From: Phytoseiulus persimilis
Taxonomy: Eukaryota > Arthropoda > Arachnida > Mesostigmata > Phytoseiidae
Assembly (NCBI GenBank): GCA_037576195.1
Contig: CM075103.1
Coordinates: 25,566,723-25,630,722, forward strand
Direction of reading: 5' to 3'
Length of the DNA stretch: 64,000 nucleotides
Part shown: piece after piece, positions 59,601-64,000 of the stretch
Numbering within the stretch: position 1 is the first letter of the stretch
Layout of the letters: each line of letters begins with the position of its first letter
Notes under the pieces: generated by a model
Told to the model about the DNA's origin: nothing
What the model saw: only the letters and a program-made list of their open reading frames with translations
Databases searched by the model: none
Translations under genes and position numbers: made by a program

Positions 59601-60907
59601 AACGGAGTCAGAATAGCAACTGCTCTGAAAGGAGTGTTCCACGCTGCATCTTGCTCGTTTGATATTTCATTTCTCATCGGTTGGTTGATAAGTTGGTTGG
59701 TTGGTTGGCTGGTGGGTCGGTCGGTCGGTCGGTCGGTCGCTAGGTCGCTAGGTTGGTTGCTTCGGGTTGGTTCTGAACGGTCGACTCATTCCACGACACA
59801 GGGTCCAATAATGTAGCAACAAGGCCACCGGGAACAGCCAAGAGCACCGGTTTGCAGTGACACGGTTGGAGGGAACGGAGAAGGGGTTAGAAACGGCAAG
59901 ACCATATTGAGAGAAACGGCAACACCGAGGGAAACGGTGGAAAGCAAATCGAAAGCCCCCACACGACTCGCCAAGTAATCCAATCAGCGAGTAATTGAAT
60001 GTTGTTGGTTTCAGTTCGTTATCTAGGTTTTGAGTCAGTTCATTTTAAGTTGATGCATTGTCGTACGTTGTTCCATTTATGTACCCTGATCCGTTCGACC
60101 AGGGGTGGCACCTGTCACTGTTACCACCTCACTAAAGATGCTTCGCACAAAGTTAAGATTGATCTCGCCACGCACTGAACTGGGACAGATCGAGATCAGG
60201 CTCAGCGTCGCAGCCTCTCCCACACGGCAGCAACTCGACGGCTTTCTTCTCGCTCAAAGATCGTGTTCCGTGTAGTCGTATATTTTTTTCGTTTTCTGTT
60301 CGCCTCTTCTGCATCCACGTTGTTGAGACTTTATGTTCACATTGTTCTGCATGTGTCACGTCCGCTTCGCATCGCAGGCTGTCGATGTAAACGCGAGTAA
60401 CCCATAAGGTAGGTGAGGTGCTGTACTGGGTGCATGCTCTCCGAGCCACAGCGTGCAGGTCGGAATCAACAGCGAGAGCGGAGAAAACGATGCCCAGACT
60501 CGGTTTTCCCCCTCAAGACGGCATGCAAGCCCGGGAGAACTAACCTCGAATTGCGAATCGCATAGCACATCGATGTTCATCTTTCAGAGAGTCTCCTTAT
60601 GGGCGATATCATGACGGCAGCCGAATCACACACCGGTATCCAGTGAGTTCCCATATCGGAGAAACATCCGCTTCCGTCTGATTTGGAACCAAATCCTCGA
60701 TCCCCGGCCCGTTCACCTCTGTCCAGTGTTCTGAGCGGATTCTGTTCCTTTTCCAGAACGAGTGTGACCACAAGAACCATTACCGAGGTCGACTACGACT
60801 CGGAAGGCAACCCGCACGAGAAAACCGTCACCATCACCACCACTCGCAAGGTTACGACCGACACAGACGGTCAACAGCACGTCGAGGAGACGGAAACCAG
60901 GAGCTAG
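22896..60907 (+). CDS. Ank2: Giant ankyrin, full-length spliced isoform (ANK-ZU5-ZU5-UPA-death domain plus long C-terminal tail)
   Basis: Ankyrins link membrane proteins to the spectrin skeleton. Exons I assign: 22896-22940 (or 22955), 23371-23983, 24135-24304, 24448-24843, 25117-26205, 28506-28734, 28863-29082, 30639-31024, 32334-32545, 44708-44912, 45287-45744, 45843-46427, 46633-46705, 47446-48159, 48259-48444, 48797-49087, 49360-49503, 51733-55563, 57360-59444, 60588-60642, 60757-60907. All introns are GT..AG and every junction keeps frame. From the Met at 23371 the exons total 12,093 nt, or 4,030 residues. Domain order is 24 ankyrin repeats (about 1-780), acidic linker, ZU5-N (about 906-1050), ZU5-C, UPA (to about 1330), death domain (about 1390-1475), then a roughly 2,500-residue tail. 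The symbol Ank2 is inferred from the giant tail, as in the neuronal insect gene; Ank1/Ank2 orthology was not tested. The first exon and the use of each tail exon are the least certain parts. Confidence 0.85.
23371..23983 (+). CDS. Ank2: Ankyrin exon: repeats 1-6 and start of repeat 7
   Basis: The acceptor is ccctttcgcag, and the exon opens with ATG-GAC-AAC ([19 protein letters not shown]), the hallmark start of ankyrin repeat 1. It encodes repeats 1-6 and the start of 7, with repeated T-PLH-IA type cores; repeat 6 has the shortened [20 protein letters not shown] form typical of ankyrins. It ends in phase 1 at a gtgagt donor (23984). The frame also stays open upstream of the acceptor to an ATG at 23251, so an unspliced start adding 40 residues is possible. 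Confidence 0.93.
24135..24304 (+). CDS. Ank2: Ankyrin exon: repeats 7-8
   Basis: The exon starts after tctcttcgcag and completes the split Ala codon of repeat 7 ([15 protein letters not shown]). It then encodes repeat 8 ([20 protein letters not shown]) and ends phase 0 at gtaagt (24305). The intron before it is 151 nt, and its 3' part is AT-rich compared with its surroundings. Confidence 0.93.
24448..24843 (+). CDS. Ank2: Ankyrin exon: repeats 9-12
   Basis: This exon has exactly 132 codons, four 33-residue repeats, phase 0 at both ends. It opens [18 protein letters not shown] and closes with [11 protein letters not shown] before gtaagc. Because it is symmetric and holds whole repeats, skipping it would remove four repeats cleanly. 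Flanking introns are 143 and 273 nt. Confidence 0.94.
25117..26205 (+). CDS. Ank2: Ankyrin exon: repeats 13-23
   Basis: This exon has 363 codons, eleven 33-residue repeats, phase 0 at both ends, with acceptor cttttgcag and donor gtgagc. It opens [18 protein letters not shown] and ends QPNATTK. The large exon contrasts with vertebrate ankyrin genes, where 99-nt or 198-nt repeat exons are common. A 441-codon antisense frame here is a shadow of the regular repeat codons. This segment is the binding surface for membrane partners in known ankyrins. Confidence 0.95.
26206..28505 (+). other. Intron (2.3 kb) between repeats 23 and 24
   Basis: The donor is gtgagc and the acceptor is gattccag. Several frames of 100-180 codons occur on both strands, for example an ATG at 27082 reading [11 protein letters not shown], but none has good splice signals in the needed phase. 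I see no supported gene here. Confidence 0.6.
28506..28734 (+). CDS. Ank2: Ankyrin exon: repeat 24, Thr-rich strand and acidic segment
   Basis: It completes repeat 24 ([20 protein letters not shown]) and continues with a Thr/Val run ([19 protein letters not shown]) and an acidic stretch ([16 protein letters not shown]). It ends HSFKYLT in phase 1 at gtgagc. This order matches the linker between the repeats and ZU5-N in invertebrate ankyrins. The Thr-rich run is the first of several similar runs spread through the gene. Confidence 0.93.
28863..29082 (+). CDS. Ank2: Ankyrin exon: linker before ZU5-N
   Basis: The exon starts after attttttcag (phase 1 in), reads [20 protein letters not shown], then a His/Ala-rich [17 protein letters not shown], and ends VKRTPVHAG in phase 2 at gtatgt. 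The split Gly joins exactly to the next exon to give [14 protein letters not shown]. It is unstructured and acidic. Confidence 0.88.
29083..30638 (+). other. Intron (1.6 kb) upstream of ZU5-N
   Basis: This is non-coding, bounded by gtatgt and cgccacag. It contains a C-homopolymer (29422-29431). I see no gene signals in it. Confidence 0.6.
30639..31024 (+). CDS. Ank2: Ankyrin exon: ZU5-N (spectrin-binding) domain
   Basis: It encodes [18 protein letters not shown], then [55 protein letters not shown]. This is a near-textbook ZU5-N domain. The D-A-R triplet needed for beta-spectrin binding in known ankyrins is intact (near 30662). It ends phase 1 at gtgagt. ZU5-N is therefore kept in both giant isoforms. 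Confidence 0.95.
31025..32333 (+). other. Intron (1.3 kb) between ZU5-N and ZU5-C exons
   Basis: This is non-coding between gtgagt and cgttccttgcag. Short frames exist, for example 31180-31368 and 31856-32080, but none has supported splice sites or recognisable domains. Confidence 0.6.
32334..32545 (+). CDS. Ank2: Ankyrin exon: end of ZU5-N and start of ZU5-C
   Basis: It enters in phase 1 and reads [71 protein letters not shown]. This is the conserved junction between the two ZU5 domains. The donor gtaaat at 32546 is phase 0 and joins to AQPI at 44708 to restore the invariant KVGLQ-AQP sequence. The donor departs from gtragt consensus at its last two positions, which fits a choice between splicing and read-through into the giant exon. 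Confidence 0.92.
32546..41650 (+). CDS. Ank2: Giant alternative exon extension: 3,034-residue tail with repeated basic/aromatic modules
   Basis: The frame of the ZU5-C exon continues without a stop for 3,034 codons, far beyond chance. The tail is acidic and Glu/Pro/Lys-rich (disordered), with about 33 short islands rich in Lys/Arg and Phe/Leu/Trp. Examples are [11 protein letters not shown] (32748), [13 protein letters not shown] (33756), [14 protein letters not shown] (34630), [19 protein letters not shown] (36800), [16 protein letters not shown] (38158), [14 protein letters not shown] (40480) and [12 protein letters not shown] (41475). They occur roughly once per 90 residues. The last residues are [20 protein letters not shown] recognise no family for the tail. 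The islands resemble MARCKS-type effector segments (basic plus Phe, often Ser), suggesting membrane, calmodulin, actin or microtubule contacts; that is inference. It could instead be a nested gene with a downstream ATG, for example at 32786. Confidence 0.8.
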   Translation, partial: VNHRKKHDMHLADTETLSDDLSFIAEKPKLGRYFSCLHTAVSPVRRVSGEKRPSDSTTVDIHESLVASKRRFFSRKPKSAMATTTTAMRVETVDADCTNNNISVKKSKLKSSLSFGKRNKYRKAEMNPSPAAGRQKSAAEQSTSMQPIPELELPLDNVSEVATVICESPIKSHTGVSCSTPRPHGDSVVEELAISLMTFLQDDNGGGVGGDRSTPEPSPAKSSQGPLPSKRRADEVSDNHQPSSPKLQKLFKSRGIRRKKAKSAPKKPVVPDRLGFTDEVVETRSIQSESLEVPNLIQTTQSMESIDLNSETQSRKESVPEPVVKVVEADDVQNVSRKKGFLMRFGRHRVQAEVKATQPQGSSPGPSTSGAGNSKIVESPGKNDKSEFLERNDPEQATTTKKERRKFSLMQLFKRKAVCEELESPMIATDGEEVEQSAERRQCEDAGDREGSSKGDQEGDGDEEPLPEEAPKPSRDPGKPESKAKSDLRADSKSESKSESRSEPKVEVKSETPEKSKKKKKKVLFSRFTNQKKKSGDSPSKENADGETATSEGESKPKESEESNEEKKDEVKSEADTSVNQDSGHGNSSEQAERRDSESSSRGFFSWFTGWRSVDDKIKEVPESCCDTTAEKSEAAKDLDPNTEADVSDIQSESESVTDECGREKPLDIDEQLKPKEEEAEETKAPETKTETSEAKGLLKRFRRKRPKKVEELADSGKGESSEGSRPSSAKTASRPSSASKLLAKLRRSKVAEETAATAAAEATEGVEKGDAEPAEPKPEVVTSEVEDSAIASDPPKSPEEKIEASEEPLSLTSEKDSGYEPSNADSSAVNAAPSGRRKPRKNKNRKGKPSRDAKTDIPLTEVVEEKIVPEKIEVRRVEILDQTKDEVKVDVLAPKSIEDSTKKAAADKPGSARDVTDKSPTNGEQKKRNRKRRGKKRSPTKPSQDASKSPEAPQAEEAPSTEKPTPSSPEAEIGAVVRDELEAELEVENKAEETKGGQKLEEPPVEKPLAGTSKPEKVIMPKLMRLFGTKPKTAKETSEEEGRVHDEARTPSKSGGKVRTLLCRLKRSKSPTEETMEAEKAAKSDDPENDDVNTVQSAESPEMETAKSHQSESVKDSQASRKASLEEDKSSKSLLSGLFHWSFRKPEPLAGVQCSPERPADLTLDEATSEKEESAIDKGKTAQFRDRVQSMESEAQKSDSTSKFETPVEEFKPLVTEQKKASSFFGNFGWPASLWTFGGAGPEEPKGESRTEISAEALAERTEPELPGEAETATGEATDEGTAEGEEPAKPTEEVSVEKPNAKKFFGFKKSSKGENVEGEQKTKSGLLPRIAGVIPGRKKAATVADEVTVETPQKAEPPTPATEKSLGAEAAGKASSAEAVIVDEKVVDVLPTVVEESDTPSEKVEAEDVAQEEVGKTKKRTFKLPRLKGLREKLKKSPVLGSNDEVELTEKSEVVAATPVAEGVEGHPGAEDAAGVSEEAEVDGSAEERLKEPEKPVEPPEPIESIETGQTKLKKFRLKNLFKKSQSSEESTAAPSTQAEAQQEGKLESGDSADAETKAAVERVVADVVEAVAAEAGESEPKVAVEAALKMKRTLLSRFPRFQLTRKPKPEPEKTAPLSEEPKTETSESPNEAPAAEKNEPSTAEEKSSSEDPESPRKTITITIPLPRLRLGRNRKAKKKHKKSKTAATSVEPAAAAEPSGGAEVAEAAPEVEAAAGPTETEIEVEPESDNDVKPATKRRFWRLEAWSKAAVATPEVPAVVAEEEKCTEPAVEEPAETENQAKVKEAPKAEKTGGEPKALKPKKKAKKANKRSKTPKAEAESEKVKVDPAVESKDEKDEGVGMEETLEGPDLEKETSKPSHQSESQPTTKKFEFLRLPRWRRERPAGKPSEVPQAEETDAGKVDDAPQSPDEQMLTDRPTETPEPRDDEIDAAEKGRPSLMKRTFTLNFASFSFSRDIPVEKAREEVQQDSAIDETDRDHREASPVAEEAKPEEQKPEEGDETEQWLHLGFLKIRKQPKPATIEQPAEEPRTEPAETADKVVNAQEKLSEKAKENETEKNVETAPEEVEQRVRTGEESVVKAKREGAAEEPMCSGTVEKAEPGPATNASEDAAENKLAEATTSGQAAAKIVEKSSKFQLRNPLAEYEFRLHRPELLKRKKVVKVEEVGRATEAEEKEVGTPDESKKESASSTESNDETREPCEIEDTMAATVELEKETGEPKSENAPESADPKWYGKPAAFFTSLRLPKLPKRPVVGTQKPVEPEISNVPESAPMAAPEETLTDVSAETEAQEKSGGAKSKFSLGSEKQRTFYAVFKLGKKSAQPEEPEVDAKKSKPNMLKKLFSSKKATPPPEASPDIAEIKSGEQPIEKPLPEGSGAGTESQEPSSRPRTAEPDKDTESPTSDSPESEEVATKIENDVSREHDSPVLISKQDITIDAETGSVKIEEAEEPKSSPSEGKRDEPTASRGRRRRKNKNRKNNKLNIVRSSTTEVEKVVKTQKSAADDGTVGASVELRSAETSEEQKTSSFVEEGAREIVIESSSGEVTKIEVVSEKRVVTKTSASASAVVSSSAVVSTSEALDGSAVTETVQRELDQNVQTERSVREESSAKQETVDEVDLGKGESEVVEVVVSEDAVKKAVDVKKKSFNFLGYFKSKDAEVSSESKKITTDVEVCVEREATEVTKSGAEDPSVTDRREEKKPKLRHLKITKRLKRKSAHTVSKVQPPTHSGDGGRSSEATDEAKVEETAEDPAPAGKPEPSERIGEDPVDELEEAKNAGKPEGSSKCEESKQSAEEKKSAGKRRKLPSLNLKGLFKFSKEGSSKERKPESTVTEMETKTEGPGDIPKDAEVTTAEDEQKPETEVGESPDSTKVEDEAESARTAEDKAGERDTAASDGKSEKAPRIPKKSVLGWFARPPKANRTPAESGGKDAAKGPEIEKRAESGDSETVTEAVEAKEILEVRKDKPKEEDKALKMKRFGWLSKRKVKDTSDAVKIDGFSEEAGTSRKYDHFGRTYVYKWPGVKYSGDNPSP
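41651..43400 (+). other. Probable 3'UTR of the 41,650-terminating isoform
   Basis: Coding content stops abruptly and the sequence becomes AT-richer, with an A/C-rich stretch (43250-43310) before AATAAA. No coding exon is visible. If the giant isoform is real, this is its 3'UTR (about 1.7 kb) lying inside the intron used by the full-length form. Confidence 0.4.
43369..43374 (+). promoter_or_regulatory. Candidate intronic polyadenylation signal for the giant isoform
   Basis: An AATAAA hexamer lies in an AT-rich stretch about 1.7 kb after the stop at 41650 and 1.3 kb before the next canonical ankyrin exon. It would terminate read-through transcripts. It is a single hexamer, so the assignment is tentative. 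Confidence 0.35.
43401..44707 (+). other. Remaining intron sequence before the second ZU5-C exon
   Basis: This is non-coding. It includes a short CAAT-rich tandem (near 44080) and a G-rich tract (44200-44450) unlike the flanking AT-rich sequence. It ends in the acceptor cgtcgctttgcag. No gene is seen. Confidence 0.5.
44708..44912 (+). CDS. Ank2: Ankyrin exon: rest of ZU5-C
   Basis: It opens [20 protein letters not shown], then [29 protein letters not shown], and ends LRLLCSIT in phase 1 at gtaggg. This is highly conserved ankyrin sequence, continuing directly from KVGLQ at 32545. The isoform ending at 41650 lacks it. Confidence 0.93.
45287..45744 (+). CDS. Ank2: Ankyrin exon: UPA domain, first part
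   Basis: It opens (G)[20 protein letters not shown], then [72 protein letters not shown], and ends phase 0 at gttcgt. In known ankyrins UPA packs with the two ZU5 domains into one supramodule. All expected blocks are present. Confidence 0.93.
45843..46427 (+). CDS. Ank2: Ankyrin exon: end of UPA and death domain
   Basis: It opens [18 protein letters not shown] and [11 protein letters not shown] (end of UPA). The death domain follows: [64 protein letters not shown]. It closes with a Thr-rich strand ([16 protein letters not shown]) and ends phase 0 at gtaagc. In the main spliced form the death domain is near residue 1,400 with about 2,500 residues after it. Confidence 0.94.
46633..46705 (+). 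CDS. Ank2: Ankyrin tail microexon converting phase 0 to phase 1
   Basis: This 73-nt exon, after gattgtcacag, reads [20 protein letters not shown] then PAPV and ends phase 1 at gtaagc. It sets the phase-1 frame used by all following tail exons, so it cannot be skipped without breaking them. It is Ser/Thr/Ala-rich and probably unstructured. Confidence 0.75.
47446..48159 (+). CDS. Ank2: Ankyrin tail exon: Lys-Lys-Glu (KKE) repeat region
   Basis: This is a 714-nt exon, phase 1 at both ends, after ggaaaattttcag. It opens [20 protein letters not shown] and becomes a run of [13 protein letters not shown] and KKDEPKKE units, very like the KKE/KKD repeats of microtubule-associated proteins of the MAP1 type. 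It ends in a predicted helix ([17 protein letters not shown]). A giant insect neuronal Ank2 is known to act on microtubules, so a microtubule role is reasonable but inferred here. An antisense frame of 198 codons is a shadow of the repeats. Confidence 0.85.
48259..48444 (+). CDS. Ank2: Ankyrin tail exon with Thr-rich strand
   Basis: This 186-nt exon, phase 1 at both ends, follows cactaaag. It reads [38 protein letters not shown], then [20 protein letters not shown] and ends at gttaga. No known domain. The Thr-rich end resembles strands in the exons at 28.6, 46.4, 49.0 and 60.8 kb. Confidence 0.8.
48797..49087 (+). CDS. Ank2: Ankyrin tail exon, Gln-rich with D-x-G-x3-H Thr strand
   Basis: This 291-nt exon, phase 1 at both ends, follows cactgttacag. 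It opens [20 protein letters not shown], contains a Gln-rich stretch ([17 protein letters not shown]), and ends [20 protein letters not shown] before gtatcg. The closing motif resembles the gene's C-terminal exon ([14 protein letters not shown]), which supports its place in the same protein. Confidence 0.8.
49360..49503 (+). CDS. Ank2: Candidate small cassette exon of the ankyrin tail
   Basis: This 144-nt exon, phase 1 at both ends, reads [20 protein letters not shown] then [20 protein letters not shown] and meets a gtaggt donor. Phase fits its neighbours, but the acceptor (ctaccgttgcag) has a weak pyrimidine tract. Coding-like sequence continues upstream in the same frame ([16 protein letters not shown] from about 49280), so the 5' limit may differ. 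Confidence 0.5.
49504..51732 (+). other. Intron (2.2 kb) before the large repeat exon
   Basis: This is non-coding between gtaggt and gttcacccag. Frames of 100-170 codons occur, but none has domain similarity or splice signals in phase. The last 250 bp are GC-rich. Confidence 0.5.
51733..55563 (+). CDS. Ank2: Ankyrin tail giant exon B: SPTM-K/R-AH repeats and FD-x-QQR-SP repeats (1,277 aa)
   Basis: This 3,831-nt exon is phase 1 at both ends (acceptor ttcacccag, donor gtaaac). It has two internal repeat families. Family one has five copies from about 52611, 53562, 53817, 54006 and 54144; the best three share [20 protein letters not shown] followed by LLHAEEY-EVLQ. Family two has copies near 53186, 53340, 54312 and 54483 with the pattern K-(D/E)-F-D-(P/A)-x-Q-R-x-x-SP. 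Later parts include Thr-rich strands (54400-54660), a polyQ run (54108-54125), a helical [18 protein letters not shown] region, and an acidic end. It is mostly disordered. If the donor is not used, the frame stops after eight more codons at 55589. I know no named domain for either repeat. Confidence 0.88.
55564..57359 (+). other. Intron (1.8 kb) between the two large tail exons
   Basis: The donor is gtaaac and the acceptor gttttcacaacag. A minus-strand frame near 56171-56520 is noted in Part 2. Nothing else is supported. Confidence 0.5.
57360..59444 (+). CDS. Ank2: Ankyrin tail giant exon C: acidic/Ser-rich with FERLE-x-EM repeats (695 aa)
   Basis: This 2,085-nt exon is phase 1 at both ends, opening [20 protein letters not shown] and ending at gtagat. 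It contains Thr runs (57600-57660), an acidic Asp block (57770-57805), a Cys/Gly-rich [17 protein letters not shown] (58435-58485), and [18 protein letters not shown]. Two copies of FERLE-x-EM occur near 58615 and 58738 (EFERLEAEM and DFERLEREM). A helical segment follows ([19 protein letters not shown]), then [25 protein letters not shown]-type motifs recur in giant insect neuronal proteins as I recall. Read-through of the donor adds GRLFI and a stop at 59461. Confidence 0.85.
59445..60587 (+). other. Intron (1.1 kb) before the penultimate microexon
   Basis: This is non-coding between gtagat and catctttcag. It contains the tetranucleotide repeat at 59679-59770. No coding exon with the right phase is visible. 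Confidence 0.5.
59679..59770 (+). repeat. Tetranucleotide microsatellite (GGTT/GGTC)n
   Basis: Tandem GGTT units pass into GGTC units and then GGTCGCTA pairs within the intron after 59444. It is an imperfect simple repeat. Confidence 0.85.
60588..60642 (+). CDS. Ank2: Ankyrin 55-nt microexon (phase 1 to phase 2)
   Basis: After gttcatctttcag the exon completes a Glu codon and reads [17 protein letters not shown], ending two bases into a Gln codon at a strong gtgagt donor. It is needed because the terminal exon enters in phase 2 while exon C leaves in phase 1. That independent requirement, met exactly, is good support for it. Confidence 0.75.
60757..60907 (+). CDS. Ank2: Ankyrin terminal exon and stop
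   Basis: After ctgttccttttccag the exon reads [49 protein letters not shown] and stops at 60905-60907. Two D-x-(E/D)-G-x-x-H motifs alternate with Thr-rich strands, a pattern shared with the exons at 49.0 and 54.6 kb. Confidence 0.88.
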
Positions 60908-62200
60908 ATTCTTTCCATCCTGTCTTGACACCTGTCTGGAGGGCCGTAGGAGTGAGGAAGAGGGACGAACCTAATTCATCATACTGCCAAAGATATACTC
61001 AGGAGTAGGCTCTGATTGCCAACGAGCTAGTGCGACGACGACGACGACGATCACTCCTCAGCGTTCCGACCTCCATCCGCGGGAGGAGGAGTCCGGCCCT
61101 CAAGACGGAGGAAGCCACGACGCTTCCAGCTGAGATTGAGCAGGAGAGAAGCGAACAAGAGGATGTTAGAAACAAATGCAAGCAAAACAGGTTCACTCTG
61201 AACGAAGTTGAGAGCCGGAACAGCGGAACGAACGGCGGTCGACGAGGACAAACTCTCGAGATGTGGACATCTCAGCGGGAAATTTGCTGATTCAAACCAA
61301 GACGACGAGGAACTCCGAGTGACTATCGCGAGTCGGTCGATTGATTGCAAGAGAGAGAGAGAGAAAGGGATAAGCGAACTTGTAGACTTGGGAGCCAGTT
61401 CAGGCGACCGAGATTTGGTTCCGTTCGGGAGAGGAATTCGACAGTTATACCCCGATCAGCTGCAATATATTCCGTGTAACAGATGTAGAACGCTGTCATG
61501 AATTCTAGCGAGATTTACGCCTGGATTCCGCTTTAATCTTCGTCTTCTCCTTCTTTGTTCTTATTACGCAACTATACTCATACTATAATACCTACAAGAA
61601 TGGAGATGAATATCTTCGATGGTAGAGCAACATAAGTGAATTGCCGCCCGGGCACCAGAAGGACCGGACGCACCTGACCGGGTCCTCGGTGCTCTAGAGC
61701 ATCGTAGTTGCAGCAGCAGCAGCAACAGGAATCAAGCTCTCGGAGTTTTTGACCCGATCGAGTCCGAAAGCCGAAATAGCCGAATCATGGACTCGAGTGA
61801 ATTCGGAAGAATGCTGATTTCTGGAACCTTGCTACAAACACAAAAATCAACTACAACAGACACACCCGATTTTGCTAACGAGCCGGCCAGCCACCACCGA
61901 ACGTGCGCTTCGAGGTGAGCTCGATGCAAGTCCCTTCTGATCTCTTCGACCGATCGATGAGGACGATGAAGGATTCAGCACTACCATTTGGAGTAAGGGG
62001 CATAAATCACCGAAAATGTGTGCAACGTATACGTCAGGATGTATTTACCGAGACAGCACTTCCCGCGTACACCAAGATGATTTAACTAACTAAACTACGA
62101 TGCAAGACAGAAGAAAATGAATCAAACATGAGTGGCTCTAGCAACAATTATACCTTCCCGCCATCACATCAAACTTATTAACACTTAATATATTAATAAA
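60908..62200 (+). other. Probable 3'UTR of the full-length ankyrin
   Basis: Non-coding sequence becomes increasingly AT-rich and ends in AATAAA at 62195-62200. It contains a (CGA)n run near 61032-61051 and a (GA)n run near 61355. Confidence 0.45.
62195..62200 (+). promoter_or_regulatory. Candidate polyadenylation signal of the full-length ankyrin
   Basis: AATAAA in an AT-rich stretch about 1.3 kb after the stop at 60907, the first convincing hexamer I see in that interval. Confidence 0.45.
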
Positions 62201-64000
62201 TTATTACCGATTACCATTATCCGATGAGTCTCTTCTTGAGCCACATACTGAGCATGAGAACGCTGGGAGTCATTTTCTTAGATGAGACGAATTCTGTCGG
62301 AAAGTGAAGATGTAGAGCAATGGGAAGATTCAGCGTGATGCTTCAGAGGGTCGATCGCGGAAAATTTATGTCTACCACTCATCCCGGCCTTTGCATCGCA
62401 CAAAACTTCTCGTAAGTTCTGTTTTCACCCGTTTTGCGTTTAAACTAGGGGGCAGTCGGAGTTATTCGGACTTTTCCTGCTTCAAGCATTAGGGGTCCAA
62501 ACCCCGGACTAAAACCTTCAATGACAGATAAGAGGCACTTATATCCTCGAATGCCCGCTGGGCCGGCGGGTCGAGAACTCTAACTCGCGGAGAGTTCCGT
62601 CCCTCGGTGAGATGACCCTCATCAGTGGAGGAATTGGAGGACTGGTTAGGATGTTAACGAACCCAGCAAACTTAACGTGGAATCGAAGAAACCCGATCGG
62701 TTGGGGGCAGGTAATGTTCGCATCACGGACTCCGATTCTATATGACGAATCTTTCACTAGTTTCCCGAAATTCAGATATCAGCCTGAGCTACGTAAAAGA
62801 TTATATTCGAGACTGATTCGCCTCGAATTCAGTCCACTCGCAGAGGTCCAGACCTCGACATTTCTAGGAATCGAGTTGATTCGTGTCGCCTCGAAGCGGA
62901 CAGCCCTAAACTTTGGAGGTTCGCTTAAGACTCCGGAGTATTGCAACTGGTCGCTCCTTCTGATCATCGGAAGTGTTTGTTGGACGCAGCGGAATAGTAT
63001 GGCCGGAACGATGAGGAAGAACTCTTGCAACCCGAGAGTCGGCTTGCCTGTCAAACTGCCTCGGCGTGCACTTCTATTTTTCGTTCATTTGTTGTCTGAC
63101 TTCAACCAATTTTTCTGTCGGCATTCCTGCTTCACCAGGCCGAACTTTCTGTGAACCCCTCTGAAATAACTCGATGAACGTACAACGAATTGAAGCCTGT
63201 CCAGGTTGTCGAAGCTCTATAGGGCGGACATGGAAGGCCGCCATGCGGGCCGGGTTACGTCTTTGCGGCTGGCGCAGCGACATCGTGCTCGCCCTCTGAA
63301 GAATCACCCTCAGGCTCAAGCTCCGCTCTAGTCAACCCATATGCCGTACAGAGGAGGTTCTAGATTGGATTCGGCTACCAAACGATGGAGGGCAAAGTTT
63401 CATGTTCGAGAACCTAGAAACCTCCTGAGTTTCGTCTCGAACGCCGTTGAGAGCCGCTCGAACGTCACGAAACTATCCAAGTCCGGGGCTAACCGCCACC
63501 ATGAATCTCGTTCTTGTGACACTAGCGTGTTGATTCGTTCTAGTTCGGACTCCATATGCTCGAGATGCTTCGCTTGGCCTTCCACTACGCCTTCCCCTAC
63601 GCTACAACTTCCTAGCCCGGGCCTCCAATAACCATAATGGCAAGACGCCCGCCACAGACAGACCACGAGGAGGAGCGTCCGAAGCGCGCACCGCAAGGAC
63701 GCTCGAGGCGACGGTGGAAGGAGAAACAGCCAGCAGTCGGTCGGCTGTCGAGAAGAGTGGCCCTGCTGAGCGGGCCACCGGAAATGAACGCTCGCTGGCA
63801 CGATGTGTCACTCGTGGGTGGGAAACATATTTTCATTCCTTCAGACAAAGAGAGACAACCGGAGTCCTGTCGAAAAGAGAAGGAGTCCCACAGCAGACGG
63901 AGAAGAAGATGGAGAAAGTGCGGATGTACCGAGAGATGGACGCCATGGTCTTTGAACAATAATATCAGTTCTAACTCTTAGTTCGTCCTGGATCGTACAC
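62201..64000. other. Right-edge sequence with unidentified open frames
   Basis: Frames here include 62612-63154 (+, 180 codons), 63400-63801 (-, 133 codons) and 63714-63962 (+, 82 codons from an ATG, Glu/Arg-rich C-terminus). None is recognised. Overlap of both strands means at most one set is real. It may hold part of a neighbouring gene or a decayed repeat. Confidence 0.3.

Noticed and set aside
1-64000. CRISPR arrays, operons, ribosome binding sites, prophage or plasmid features
   Set aside because: The window is eukaryotic: spliced exons, GT..AG introns and poly(A) signals. No spaced direct repeats of CRISPR type were seen.

Overview
The window looks like one large arthropod gene locus on the + strand. 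Exons are interrupted by introns with GT..AG ends, third codon positions are G/C-rich, and the core protein is an unmistakable ankyrin. The composition and layout would suit a mite or other chelicerate, but this is inference and nothing in the sequence proves it. There is no bacterial or plasmid content, and no convincing RNA gene, CRISPR array or intact transposon.

Layout. (1) 1-23 kb: mostly non-coding sequence containing several candidate short alternative first exons of the ankyrin gene (about 3.0, 3.3, 3.6, 18.9 and 22.9 kb). All end in phase 0, as the first ankyrin-repeat exon requires. Two candidate genes are nested here on the same strand: a 111-residue one-helix membrane protein (9.0 kb) and a 600-residue single-exon membrane-anchored acidic protein with two PP1-docking-like motifs (15.2-17.0 kb). 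(2) 23.4-28.7 kb: five exons encoding 24 ankyrin repeats. (3) 28.9-32.5 kb: an acidic linker, the first ZU5 domain and the start of the second. (4) 32.3-41.65 kb: the exon carrying the start of the second ZU5 domain stays open past its splice donor for a further 3,034 codons, followed by a possible 3'UTR with AATAAA at 43.37 kb. (5) 44.7-46.4 kb: rest of the second ZU5 domain, the UPA domain and the death domain. (6) 46.6-60.9 kb: a second, C-terminal giant tail made of modular exons, nearly all phase 1 at both ends, including 3.8 kb and 2.1 kb exons with internal repeats. A 55-nt microexon and the terminal exon with its stop at 60,907 follow, with AATAAA at 62.2 kb. (7) 62.2-64 kb: open frames I could not identify.

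How it works together. Every exon junction I chose keeps frame. The exons from the Met at 23,371 to the stop at 60,907 total 12,093 nt, giving a 4,030-residue ankyrin without the first exon. If the donor at 32,546 is not used, the same 1,105-residue head (24 repeats, ZU5-N, start of ZU5-C) is fused to a 3,034-residue tail. That isoform lacks the remaining ZU5-C, UPA and death domain. Its tail carries about 33 short basic/aromatic modules in an acidic Glu-rich background. So the locus can apparently make two different giant ankyrins of more than 4,000 residues by choosing between splicing and read-through/polyadenylation inside the ZU5-C coding region. This is the most unusual feature of the window.
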